Below are positions 42,863 through 51,878 of a DNA stretch of 55,735 nucleotides, piece after piece. The translations under genes and the position numbers were made by a program. How positions within the stretch are numbered: position 1 is the stretch's first letter; every line of letters starts with the position of its first letter. The DNA lies in NCBI GenBank assembly GCA_029060305.1, contig JAIDUG010000008.1:1-55735 (forward strand), given 5' to 3'. This DNA is from Ruminococcus sp. (lineage in GTDB: Bacteria > Bacillota > Clostridia > Oscillospirales > Ruminococcaceae). The notes under the pieces are model-generated. The model was given only the letters and a program-made list of their open reading frames with translations. It searched no databases and had not been told where the DNA came from.

Positions 42863-43779
42863 AAAAAATAACTCTGTTATTTACTGCAACCGCAATGATT
42901 TTACAACCTTTTGTAACGTATGCGGAAAATGAACAGTCTTTCAGCGAAACAATAAACGGAAGCATATTCAGTTATACAATTGATAAGAATATGAATGTAA
43001 CAATAACCGGCTGTTCTTCTGAATCAGAAGAAATAATAATCCCCTCGTCACTGAGGGGACATATGGTTACTTCAATAGGCGACAAGGCTTTTTTCAGTAA
43101 TATATTTTTTTCTTCCGTTGTGATTCCGGAGGGAATAACCAGTATCGGAAACAATGCCTTTTCCGGCTGTCTCTCACTGAAAAATGTGGAGATTCCCGAA
43201 AGCGTTATTTCTATCGGAAAAGAATGTTTCGCAAGCTGTACTTCTCTTGAAAGCGTAAAGTTAAACAATTCTATTTTATCCGTTCCGGAAAGGTGTTTCA
43301 GTTCATGCACTTCACTGAATCAGATAACCATTACAGATTCTGTTGTTTTCATAGGAACAGAAGCGTTTTTCGGGTGTGCGGACATATCAGGTATAATTGT
43401 ACCGCCCACTGTAAATATAATCGGTGAAAATGCTTTCGGAATGCACTACAATGTAAGAAACAACAGTATCGAAAAAATAAATAATTTCCGGATACGTGGC
43501 ATACCTGAAACTTCCGCTGAAATGTATGCAGAAGATACAGGAATAGAACTATACTGCAAACTCGGCGACGTAAATTCTGACGGTTTTGTTGATGCTGTAG
43601 ATGCTACATTTGTACTTTCCGAATATGCAAGTGTTTCAACGGGTATGCCGGTTTCATTTAATAATTATCAGCATTTTGTTGCAGATTACAATAAAGACGA
43701 TTTCGTTGATGCTGTTGACGCTACTTTTATACTTACTGAATATGCACGACTTCAGACGACATCTCCTGATGAACTTTAA
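42859..43779 (+). CDS. Secreted LRR_5 protein with a divergent dockerin
   Basis: A 306-residue secreted protein: signal peptide (1-22), BspA-like LRR_5 repeats (about 55-205, with units such as VVIPEGITSIGNNAFSGC and VEIPESVISIGKECFASC), then a type I dockerin (about 235-300). The two calcium loops GDVNSDGFVDAVDATFVLSE and ADYNKDDFVDAVDATFILTE are near copies of each other and differ from the ISDAVLIMQS class found on the hydrolases here, so it probably docks on another cohesin. It starts within the stop of the amidohydrolase gene (ATGA) and ends at a bidirectional terminator. Confidence 0.85.
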   Translation: MKKITLLFTATAMILQPFVTYAENEQSFSETINGSIFSYTIDKNMNVTITGCSSESEEIIIPSSLRGHMVTSIGDKAFFSNIFFSSVVIPEGITSIGNNAFSGCLSLKNVEIPESVISIGKECFASCTSLESVKLNNSILSVPERCFSSCTSLNQITITDSVVFIGTEAFFGCADISGIIVPPTVNIIGENAFGMHYNVRNNSIEKINNFRIRGIPETSAEMYAEDTGIELYCKLGDVNSDGFVDAVDATFVLSEYASVSTGMPVSFNNYQHFVADYNKDDFVDAVDATFILTEYARLQTTSPDEL

Positions 43780-43782
43780 AAA

Positions 43783-43804
43783 GGACGTACTATAAAGTAC
43801 GTCC
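43783..43804. terminator. Bidirectional terminator between two dockerin genes
   Basis: GGACGTACT and AGTACGTCC form a perfect 9-bp stem with a 4-base loop, with T-runs on both sides. The stem is nearly the same as in the terminator at 511-538. Confidence 0.88.
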
Positions 43805-43813
43805 CTAAATTTT

Positions 43814-44635
43814 TTATAAACCTGCTGACATTTCCTGTATTCTGAGAGCGTCAAGAAGTGTTACGCCGTCATTATCAACAACGTCTGCATTAGCCATTCC
43901 CTGTATTGAGAGCTGATATATGTGAGGGCTGGATATGGACTGCATTATGAGTACAGCATCGGATATATTTACTACTCCGTCTTCGTTTGCATCGCCTATG
44001 AGGGTCGGTTCAGGGAGTTCATTTTCTATGTCTGCCACCTGCACAGACGATTCCTGTATACCCCAATTAGACATCAAACCAGTATTTTCCTTTATGTCTA
44101 TCAGTATCTGCATTCTGTCATATATATTCATTCCGTTAGGAAATTTAGGGGCAATGTAACTATGGCAACTTGTATACTCAATTTCATAATTTATATTATT
44201 ATCTGATAAATATTTTTCCATAACAGCAACATCATCTTCATTATCAAATTGATATCCACCATATACCATTGGACAAACTTCACAGACATCATACCATTGG
44301 TCTCCTCTTTTCCACACATCGTGACAAGACACCATAACTTTATAAGTTTTTGTACCAATCAAATGTTTAAATTCTTCTTCTCCATGCCATACATAGTCAA
44401 TCGGTTCTGATATATAAACTTTTAAATTCTCATCATCAAAGTAATCTGTTGCTTCCTGCCATAAATTAAATTTTACGCTTTCTCCATCATCTGAAATACA
44501 AAATGAAGTAGTATAGGGAGTCACTGATTTATCAGTAGAAATATATACTGCACCTGCTAAAACAGAAGCCATTGATACGGCACACGTCACCACTGCCGAA
44601 ACAGTAGCAATCATTCTTTTGAGTTTTTTATTCAT
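43814..44635 (-). CDS. Secreted dockerin protein with unknown N-terminal domain
   Basis: A 273-residue secreted protein: signal peptide (about 1-29), an unrecognised domain of about 170 residues, and a type I dockerin (about 213-272: GDANEDGVVNISDAVLIMQS, ADVVDNDGVTLLDALRIQE) of the same class as the GH9 and GH10 enzymes. The N-terminal domain is rich in aromatic residues and has four cysteines (SCHDVW, CEVCP, SCHSY). It has no glycosidase motif I can see. The dockerin lacks the usual C-terminal LSDLP extension. Ribosome site AAGGAGG; own promoter at 44695-44723. Confidence 0.85.
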   Translation of the reverse strand: MNKKLKRMIATVSAVVTCAVSMASVLAGAVYISTDKSVTPYTTSFCISDDGESVKFNLWQEATDYFDDENLKVYISEPIDYVWHGEEEFKHLIGTKTYKVMVSCHDVWKRGDQWYDVCEVCPMVYGGYQFDNEDDVAVMEKYLSDNNINYEIEYTSCHSYIAPKFPNGMNIYDRMQILIDIKENTGLMSNWGIQESSVQVADIENELPEPTLIGDANEDGVVNISDAVLIMQSISSPHIYQLSIQGMANADVVDNDGVTLLDALRIQEMSAGL

Positions 44636-44694
44636 AAAAAAACCTCCTTGTAATAATTTTATTTCTAAGTTTTAATGTTTTTTCTTTTTTTAAT

Positions 44695-44723
44695 ATTATA
44701 GCATATATTTACATAAAAGTCAA
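44695..44723 (-). promoter_or_regulatory. Promoter of the secreted dockerin gene
   Basis: On the minus strand, TTGACT (44723-44718), 17 bp and TATAAT (44700-44695), 60 bases before the ATG. Confidence 0.85.
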
Positions 44724-44783
44724 TAGTCTACAAAAAAATTAATACAACAAGCATTTGTTGTAGAAAGTGACGGTTATTATAAA

Positions 44784-44816
44784 AAAACTGCTCCGCTGTT
44801 TCAGTGAAGCAGTTTT
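44784..44816 (-). terminator. Terminator of the membrane LRR operon
   Basis: AAAACTGCT pairs with AGCAGTTTT around a longer loop, and the minus strand continues with TTT. It follows the 44847-46199 gene. Confidence 0.75.
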
Positions 44817-44846
44817 ACTATTCTGATTTGTGACAATTATAATATG

Positions 44847-46199
44847 TTACTTGTCGTCATCGACAATTTTTTTATAATTTTCCTCTTCCTTTTGTTTTTC
44901 CTCAAGTTTCCTTGCCTTTTTCACACTTGCGGAAGCACCTTTTTTATTCCTCATCATAAGAATCACCGCAAATACTACTACTGCCACACCAACTCCGACC
45001 GCTATAATTATAAAAGCAATCTGTTTTATATTTCTGTCAGCAACACTGTAAGAAAGATGATTTTCCTTTGCATACTTTAAAGCTCCTGAACCGGAATAAA
45101 CACTCATGCTGAAATTATCCTGTTTTTTAAATTCACGTTCTTCCGTCATCGTATACCCTAAAGCGTTTTCACCGACAGTATTCACACTTTCAGGAATATT
45201 TATTTTTGACAGGTTGGAACAGTTAAGAAAAGCACTTGCACCTATTGTCGTAATGCCTTCAGGAATTATGACCTTTGAAAGATTGGTACAGTATGCAAAT
45301 GCTTCTTCACCTATCTCTGTAACGGTAAGTGGTATGGAAACAGTTTCCAGTCCCGAACAGTACATGAAAGCTCCGGCTTCAAGTACACTGAGACCTTGTT
45401 CAAAATCTATTTTTTTGAGTGCAGAACAGTTTGAAAAAGCGTCAGCACCGATAGTTGAAACAGACGACGGAACGAAAAGATTTTCGATTTTTGTACAGCC
45501 TGAAAAAGCTCCTGGTTTTATTACTGCAATATTGCTGTCAATGTACAAATCGCCCTCCAAATCCACAGCACCTCTGTAAATTTCCGATTTGGAAGAATTT
45601 AAAAGTATACCGTCCTCAAAAACGAATGACGGACATTCAGATGTATCAAATTCCCTGAGAGACCAGCAGTCCGTGAAAGCCTCTGCATTTATAGAAGTAA
45701 GCGACGACGGAAGTTTAATACTTTCAATACTTATACATTGTGCAAAAGCGTAATTTCCTATAGTTGTAAGACTGTCAGGAAGTTCCACATCAGTCAGTGC
45801 CGTACATCTCATAAACGCACCCGACGAAATTTCCTTTACAGTATCGGGAATAACTATTTTTTTCAGTGATGTACAGCCTACAAAAGCGTTCATTCCTATT
45901 GAACGGACTGTATCAGGTATTTCAAGTTCTGTTATACCACTACAGCCTATAAACGCACCGTCACCTATTGCAGTGATAGTATAACCGTTACGTATAGACG
46001 GAATACTTTGAATGATAGAACCTGTTTCACAACCTGTTATCGTATATGAACCGTTTACAAGTTCATAGGTGAATGTACCGTCTGTGAGGGTTTCGTCAAT
46101 ATTATAACGTGCTTCTTCTGCCGAAACGTTTAAAGTCACCATGCAGGAAAACGATATTACAGCAGTAAAAGCCGTTACAAAAATTTTTTTAAGATTCAT
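44847..46199 (-). CDS. Membrane-anchored LRR_5/BspA-like surface protein
   Basis: A 450-residue surface protein: signal peptide (about 1-27), about ten BspA-type repeats (from about 65 to 360, units like LEIPDTVRSIGMNAFVGCTSL and VIIPEGITTIGASAFLNCSNL), then one transmembrane segment (about 395-418, IAFIIIAVGVGVAVVVFAV) and a Lys/Glu-rich cytoplasmic tail with a likely coiled coil (ARKLEEKQKEEENYKK). BspA-like repeats often mediate adhesion, known from the family. It starts one base after the stop of the upstream LRR gene, so it is the second gene of a pair. Confidence 0.88.
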   Translation of the reverse strand: MNLKKIFVTAFTAVISFSCMVTLNVSAEEARYNIDETLTDGTFTYELVNGSYTITGCETGSIIQSIPSIRNGYTITAIGDGAFIGCSGITELEIPDTVRSIGMNAFVGCTSLKKIVIPDTVKEISSGAFMRCTALTDVELPDSLTTIGNYAFAQCISIESIKLPSSLTSINAEAFTDCWSLREFDTSECPSFVFEDGILLNSSKSEIYRGAVDLEGDLYIDSNIAVIKPGAFSGCTKIENLFVPSSVSTIGADAFSNCSALKKIDFEQGLSVLEAGAFMYCSGLETVSIPLTVTEIGEEAFAYCTNLSKVIIPEGITTIGASAFLNCSNLSKINIPESVNTVGENALGYTMTEEREFKKQDNFSMSVYSGSGALKYAKENHLSYSVADRNIKQIAFIIIAVGVGVAVVVFAVILMMRNKKGASASVKKARKLEEKQKEEENYKKIVDDDK

Positions 46200-46200
46200 A

Positions 46201-48315
46201 TTATTTACCTTTCTTTTTCACCTTTCTGAATATTCCGAAACATACAAGTCCGGCAACAAGTACACCAACAACTCCGCATACTGCCCACAGAAAACCTTTT
46301 ACTACATTTTTTCCGAAAATTTCCACGGTACCGCTTACGACTTCAATTTTGCAGGCATTGGCGTACTGATATGCTCTTGAACCGCTTTCCGCATAGATTT
46401 TGAAACCGTCAACGGTAATCATATTATCTGTTTCAGAATTGTTTCCGGAATCGTCAAACCTGTAACCAAATGAATAATCACTGATTGTTTCAACGCTTGC
46501 AGGAATCCTTATACTGTTCATTGCAGGACAGTCAGCAAAAGCATATATTTCAACTGTCTTCAGACTGTCAGACAAAATCGCTTTCTTAAGATTTTTACTT
46601 CCCTCAAAAGCATACGCTCCTATTCTTTCCACTCCGGAAACGTCAACGGTTTCAAGATACTTGTTATTGCAGAACGCTGAAACAGAAATTTCCTTTACAC
46701 CGGACGGCACTTTAAATTCCTTGTCTGCTTTTGAAGCAGGATATACTAAAAGTACAGTCTTATCCTTGTTGTAAAGAACGCCGTTTTCCGAAGAATAAGC
46801 TCCGTCACCGTCAGTAACATCTATATTTTCAAGAAGTGTACACGATATAAAAGGCTCGTCTCCCTCGATAGTCTGACAATTTCCTGAAATAGTAAGGTTT
46901 ACCAAAGAAACACACATTACAAACGCACTGTCGCCGATAGTTTCAGCACCTTTTATTGTAAGGGTTTTTAATTCAGAACAGTTATAAAAAGCGAGTTTGT
47001 CAATAGTCTTTACAGTTTCCGGAATTATTATTTCTTCTGCTGTCGAGTTCTCAAAAGCACTTGTATATATTCTTGTTACAGTCATACCGTTTATTTCGGA
47101 CGGCACTTCTACAACAGGCAAAATCGAATTACAACCTGTAATTACTGCTTCACCGTCTATAGCTGTATACTCGAAATCTCCGTATATATCTTTATCAAGT
47201 GAATCATATTCTGCCTGTTCAGCATAGGCTTCCGGAGTTGTAAACTGAAATTCATTCTTATAACCGTATTCATCATCGGAATCAGTAGAATATATATGTG
47301 CTTCCGAATTGTAAGAGCCTATAATCAGAAAATCAGAAACCGGTGTATCTTCGTCTTCATATCCTAAAGCACCGTATCCGATTTCCGTAACTGAATCGGG
47401 AACAATAATTTTAGTCAAAGCCGTTCCGGTAAAAGCATACTGTCCGATATATACCAGAGAATCGGGAAGAGTGACATCAGCAAGTGACGAACAATTCATA
47501 AAAGCAATTGTTTCAATGTAGACAAGAGTATCAGGCAGAATAATTTCATTCAATGACGTACATTCCGCAAAACCGGCTGTATCAATCACTTCCAATGCAG
47601 TACCGCTCATATCTACTGATTTAAGACGTTCATTTCCTCGCAGTCCGAAACGCCTTATATTTTCAAGTGTGGACGGAAATTTTATCTCAGTGAGAGTAGT
47701 ATTCAATATTGAAGCAATACCGATTTCCTTTACGCCCTCCGGAATACTCAGACTGTTTCCGGTTCTTGCTGACGGATAACAGACTAACAATTCCTTGTTA
47801 CTTGTATAAAGAACGCCGTCTTCCACGATATAGTTTTCATTGTCCGGACTGACTATTATTTCCCTGAGTGACGGACAATACATAAACGGATTATCTTCAG
47901 AAATATATGTAACACTGGCAGGAATACTTATAGTTTCGTAAGGCTGGTCAGGAGTGTTGCCAAAAGCCTTTCCGCTTATTTCTGTAACTGTCATTCCGTC
48001 AATAGTATCAGGAATAACAAGGTCTGTTTCCGTACCGCTGTAACCCTCAATACATATGCAATTATCATCTATTACGGAATACTCAAAATCACCGGAATTT
48101 ATATTTCCACTTTCAGAATCCATAGAGTATAAAGAAATTTCGTCAGTCGTAAAATCTTCCGGTGCAGTCTCGTCACTAACTTCATTGTCGGTTACTGTAT
48201 CAGAAGTCAATTCAGTTATATCTTCTTCTGCAAAGGTACTCATTGTGGAAACAGTTGCAGAAACACATATCAGCATACTTGCAAGAAATGCTGTAAATTT
48301 TTTATATTCAAACAT
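46201..48315 (-). CDS. Large membrane-anchored LRR_5/BspA-like surface protein
   Basis: A 704-residue surface protein: signal peptide (about 1-29), an acidic Thr/Glu/Asp stretch (30-75), then two blocks of BspA-like repeats (about 80-345 and 370-640). Each block opens with the same kind of unit (DFEYSVIDDNCICIEGYSG; DFEYTAIDGEAVITGCNS), which suggests internal duplication. A membrane segment lies near the end (about 670-693, WAVCGVVGVLVAGLVCFGIF), followed by a basic tail RKVKKKGK. First gene of the pair, with its own promoter. No dockerin is present, so it is anchored directly in the membrane. Confidence 0.88.
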   Translation of the reverse strand: MFEYKKFTAFLASMLICVSATVSTMSTFAEEDITELTSDTVTDNEVSDETAPEDFTTDEISLYSMDSESGNINSGDFEYSVIDDNCICIEGYSGTETDLVIPDTIDGMTVTEISGKAFGNTPDQPYETISIPASVTYISEDNPFMYCPSLREIIVSPDNENYIVEDGVLYTSNKELLVCYPSARTGNSLSIPEGVKEIGIASILNTTLTEIKFPSTLENIRRFGLRGNERLKSVDMSGTALEVIDTAGFAECTSLNEIILPDTLVYIETIAFMNCSSLADVTLPDSLVYIGQYAFTGTALTKIIVPDSVTEIGYGALGYEDEDTPVSDFLIIGSYNSEAHIYSTDSDDEYGYKNEFQFTTPEAYAEQAEYDSLDKDIYGDFEYTAIDGEAVITGCNSILPVVEVPSEINGMTVTRIYTSAFENSTAEEIIIPETVKTIDKLAFYNCSELKTLTIKGAETIGDSAFVMCVSLVNLTISGNCQTIEGDEPFISCTLLENIDVTDGDGAYSSENGVLYNKDKTVLLVYPASKADKEFKVPSGVKEISVSAFCNNKYLETVDVSGVERIGAYAFEGSKNLKKAILSDSLKTVEIYAFADCPAMNSIRIPASVETISDYSFGYRFDDSGNNSETDNMITVDGFKIYAESGSRAYQYANACKIEVVSGTVEIFGKNVVKGFLWAVCGVVGVLVAGLVCFGIFRKVKKKGK

Positions 48316-48350
48316 ATTTTAAACCTTTCAAAAAAATTTTTACTTCGTAC

Positions 48351-48379
48351 ATTATATCACACACCGGATAATAATGCAA
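48351..48379 (-). promoter_or_regulatory. Promoter of the membrane LRR operon
   Basis: On the minus strand, TTGCAT (48379-48374), 17 bp and TATAAT (48356-48351), about 36 bases before the ATG. Confidence 0.82.
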
Positions 48380-48426
48380 TGTATTTCACATATTTTTCGT
48401 TCAAAAATCAACCTTACAACAAAAAA

Positions 48427-48451
48427 ACCGCTCCCGAAAAAAAGGAACGGT
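48427..48451 (-). terminator. Terminator of the yabP-yabQ-divIC-S1 operon
   Basis: In the minus-strand RNA, ACCGTTCC pairs with GGAGCGGT (one G-T pair) around a T-rich loop, followed by seven T. Confidence 0.8.
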
Positions 48452-48460
48452 CATAAATAA

Positions 48461-48895
48461 TTACTTTCTGCGAGTCTTGTTTTTTCTGTCAGTATTTCTT
48501 TTAATATCACATATACGCTCTTCACTGCTCTGCTTGAAATGTGACATCATATCCTCAAAAGTCATCTCAGACTGCGGAATAGTCTTTTTCGGCTCATAAA
48601 CGTTTGGCTTATTTCTGCGGTTATCATTCTGTCTTCTTTGTTTCTGCTGAGGAGCAGGATTTTCAACCGCCTTTTTGATTGAAAGACTTACCTTACCGGC
48701 TTCGTTTATGCCGATTACCTTTACTTTCACTTCCTGATTTTCCGTAAGGTGTTCACGGATTTCATTTACGAAAGTGTTAGCGATTTCGGAAATATGTACC
48801 ATACCAGAGCCACCGCCTTCAATATCGACGAAAGCCCCGTACTGAGTGATTCCCTTGACTTTTCCGTTGTAGATTTTTCCTATTTCCAACTGCAT
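48461..48895 (-). CDS. S1 RNA-binding domain protein (YabR-like)
   Basis: A 144-residue protein with one S1 domain (about 3-75: IGKIYNGKVKGITQYGAFVDI, GMVHISEIA, GKVSLSIKKA). After it comes a Gln/Arg/Asn-rich basic segment (QQKQRRQNDNRRNKP) and a C-terminal part ending in KNKTRRK. The order yabP-yabQ-divIC-S1 matches the B. subtilis yabP-yabQ-divIC-yabR cluster, supporting YabR. Likely binds RNA or ribosomes; the exact role is not known. Ribosome site AAAGGAG. Confidence 0.88.
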   Translation of the reverse strand: MQLEIGKIYNGKVKGITQYGAFVDIEGGGSGMVHISEIANTFVNEIREHLTENQEVKVKVIGINEAGKVSLSIKKAVENPAPQQKQRRQNDNRRNKPNVYEPKKTIPQSEMTFEDMMSHFKQSSEERICDIKRNTDRKNKTRRK

Positions 48896-48919
48896 AAAAA
48901 TATATTACTCCTTTTAAAT

Positions 48920-49243
48920 TTAATCCCTTGATGTATCATAGAATCTGCGTTCGTCAGGATATGCGTAACCACGTTCCTCGACAGCAACCTTTTCCATATA
49001 TTCAGAAAGGTCATCATTTTCCAGCACACGCTGAAGCTCTGTATTTTCAGCTTCATACAAATCAATTTCAGCCTGAAGTGCTGACAGTTCTTTTTCTTTT
49101 TCAGCACAATCCTTTTCTGTTGTTGCAATAAGCATAATACAACCGATAAAAACTGCAACAGCAGCAAGATGAACAAGCCCACGGTTAAACAGGCTTCTTG
49201 GCTTTGATTTTACTTTTGTCTTTTCCTTTGTCTTTTTCGGCAA
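48920..49243 (-). CDS. divIC: Septum formation protein DivIC (FtsB-like)
   Basis: A 107-residue bitopic division protein: basic cytoplasmic N-terminus (about 1-22), one membrane segment (about 24-43, VHLAAVAVFIGCIMLIA), a coiled coil (about 46-80, EKEKELSALQAEIDLYEAEN) and the short DivIC tail EERGYAYPDERRFYD. The likely start is the TTG at 49243, which lies inside yabQ with a 59-base overlap and no strong ribosome site, so it may rely on coupling with yabQ translation. A start later in the basic segment cannot be excluded. Its position between yabQ and the S1 gene is conserved in firmicutes. Confidence 0.85.
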   Translation of the reverse strand: MPKKTKEKTKVKSKPRSLFNRGLVHLAAVAVFIGCIMLIATTEKDCAEKEKELSALQAEIDLYEAENTELQRVLENDDLSEYMEKVAVEERGYAYPDERRFYDTSRD

Positions 49244-49763
49244 CGCTATTCACGTTCTTTCTTTTTTTATTTTCTTTTCTATTATACAACAAACGAGTGG
49301 GATTTAGCAATAGAAATGAAGATTTTTTATTTCTTTTAACTGAATTTTTGGAACTTCCCACAAATTTATCCGCTTTTTCCTGTAAATTTACATAAACCGA
49401 CCGGAAAGGACGGAAGATTATTCCAAGTATTTTTATAACGAAAAAATATATTTTTTTCATTGTGCCGATTACAACACTTCCGAGAGTAAAAAAGTATACT
49501 ATGAATCCGATAGCGTTTCCGACAATATAGTAAAATCTGAGTTCACCTCTCGCACATACGGTAGCAAATGACGACAAAAAAACCGCATATCCTGCCATGA
49601 ATACAACGTCTTCAATTACGACGAGTACAGTATTATGCGGAAAAAGTATTCTTGCTGTCCTGAAAACGTCATAACACACACCTATTATAACACCGAATAA
49701 GCACGAAATCCCGAAAAGAAAAATCTCCTCACTTGTGGAAAAAAAAGTTTCAGGAACATTCAT
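49185..49763 (-). CDS. yabQ: Spore cortex biosynthesis protein YabQ
   Basis: A 192-residue membrane protein. Hydrophobic segments lie near 13-33, 44-65 and 76-98, and again near 100-117. The start SEEIFLFGISCLFGVIIGVCYDVFRTARI is the YabQ signature. A long basic tail (about 120-192) includes RKENKKRKNV. In B. subtilis YabQ is needed for the spore cortex. It overlaps yabP by four bases and divIC by 59 bases. Confidence 0.9.
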   Translation of the reverse strand: MNVPETFFSTSEEIFLFGISCLFGVIIGVCYDVFRTARILFPHNTVLVVIEDVVFMAGYAVFLSSFATVCARGELRFYYIVGNAIGFIVYFFTLGSVVIGTMKKIYFFVIKILGIIFRPFRSVYVNLQEKADKFVGSSKNSVKRNKKSSFLLLNPTRLLYNRKENKKRKNVNSVAEKDKGKDKSKIKAKKPV

Positions 49764-50044
49764 CTGAAAAGTCTCCCTAAAAATGACACAGGAGACTTGC
49801 GTTCCTTGTCACCATAGATAATCGACCATATATCACCTGTAATGGTCATATCACCTGTTTCAACACTCATTGAATCAATATGTAATTCCTTACCTTGTAT
49901 TGTAAGTTCCCCGAGATGTGTGTAAAGACATATTGCCTTTTCATCAAAACTGTCAACATCGGTTATTCCCGAAATGCTGAGATTCCTGCGGTTTTCGAGA
50001 ATAAGATTCTGATTCTGATTTGGTTTTAAGTTCTTGTCCTGCAT
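49760..50044 (-). CDS. yabP: Sporulation protein YabP
   Basis: A 94-residue protein of the YabP/YqfC family. After a Gln/Asn-rich start it has ENRRNLSISGITDVDSFDEKAICLYTHLGELTIQGKELHI split across the family core, and ends in SIIYGDKERKSPVSFLGRLFR. YabP is made in the mother cell under sigma-E in Bacillus. A possible sigma-E-like box pair lies upstream. It opens the operon and overlaps yabQ (ATGA). Confidence 0.92.
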   Translation of the reverse strand: MQDKNLKPNQNQNLILENRRNLSISGITDVDSFDEKAICLYTHLGELTIQGKELHIDSMSVETGDMTITGDIWSIIYGDKERKSPVSFLGRLFR

Positions 50045-50092
50045 AAAATTACCTCCGCTTTTTTTATTAAATTATATTCACGGACGGAATTT

Positions 50093-50119
50093 TTTATGCA
50101 GAAACTCAACACTATATAC
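50093..50119 (-). promoter_or_regulatory. Possible sigma-E-like promoter of yabP
   Basis: On the minus strand, GTATAT (50119-50114), a 15-bp spacer and CATAAA (50098-50093) loosely resemble the sporulation sigma-E pattern (ATATT-like box, about 14 bp, CATACA-like box). No good sigma-A promoter is seen here. The match is partial, and AT-rich DNA gives many such hits. Confidence 0.3.
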
Positions 50120-50261
50120 GGAAATTTTTCTTTATATATTTTCCTTAAAACATATTATTACAGAATGTATTTTTAAGGTGAAAATTTTTATAGTTGCCGT
50201 TTTCGCCAAAAGAGACCGCTTTTATACAAAAAACTTCTATATCTGTCTTTTCACAAAAGTC

Positions 50262-51797
<1,536 letters not shown>

Positions 51798-51845
51798 TGA
51801 ATAAAACTTCTGTTTATATGAAAATTAATTTTCCAGAATAAAAAG

Positions 51846-51870
51846 AAAACCGGACTTTACGTCCGGTTTT
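51846..51870. terminator. Bidirectional terminator between guaB and the xylanase gene
   Basis: AAAACCGGAC and GTCCGGTTTT form a perfect 10-bp stem with a 5-base loop, with a T-run on the plus side and A-rich sequence before it. Confidence 0.9.
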
Positions 51871-51878
51871 TTATATAA

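Noticed and set aside
45106..45579. Plus-strand frame opposite the LRR_5 gene
   Set aside because: The repeat structure of the LRR gene creates long open antisense frames; no ribosome site is present.
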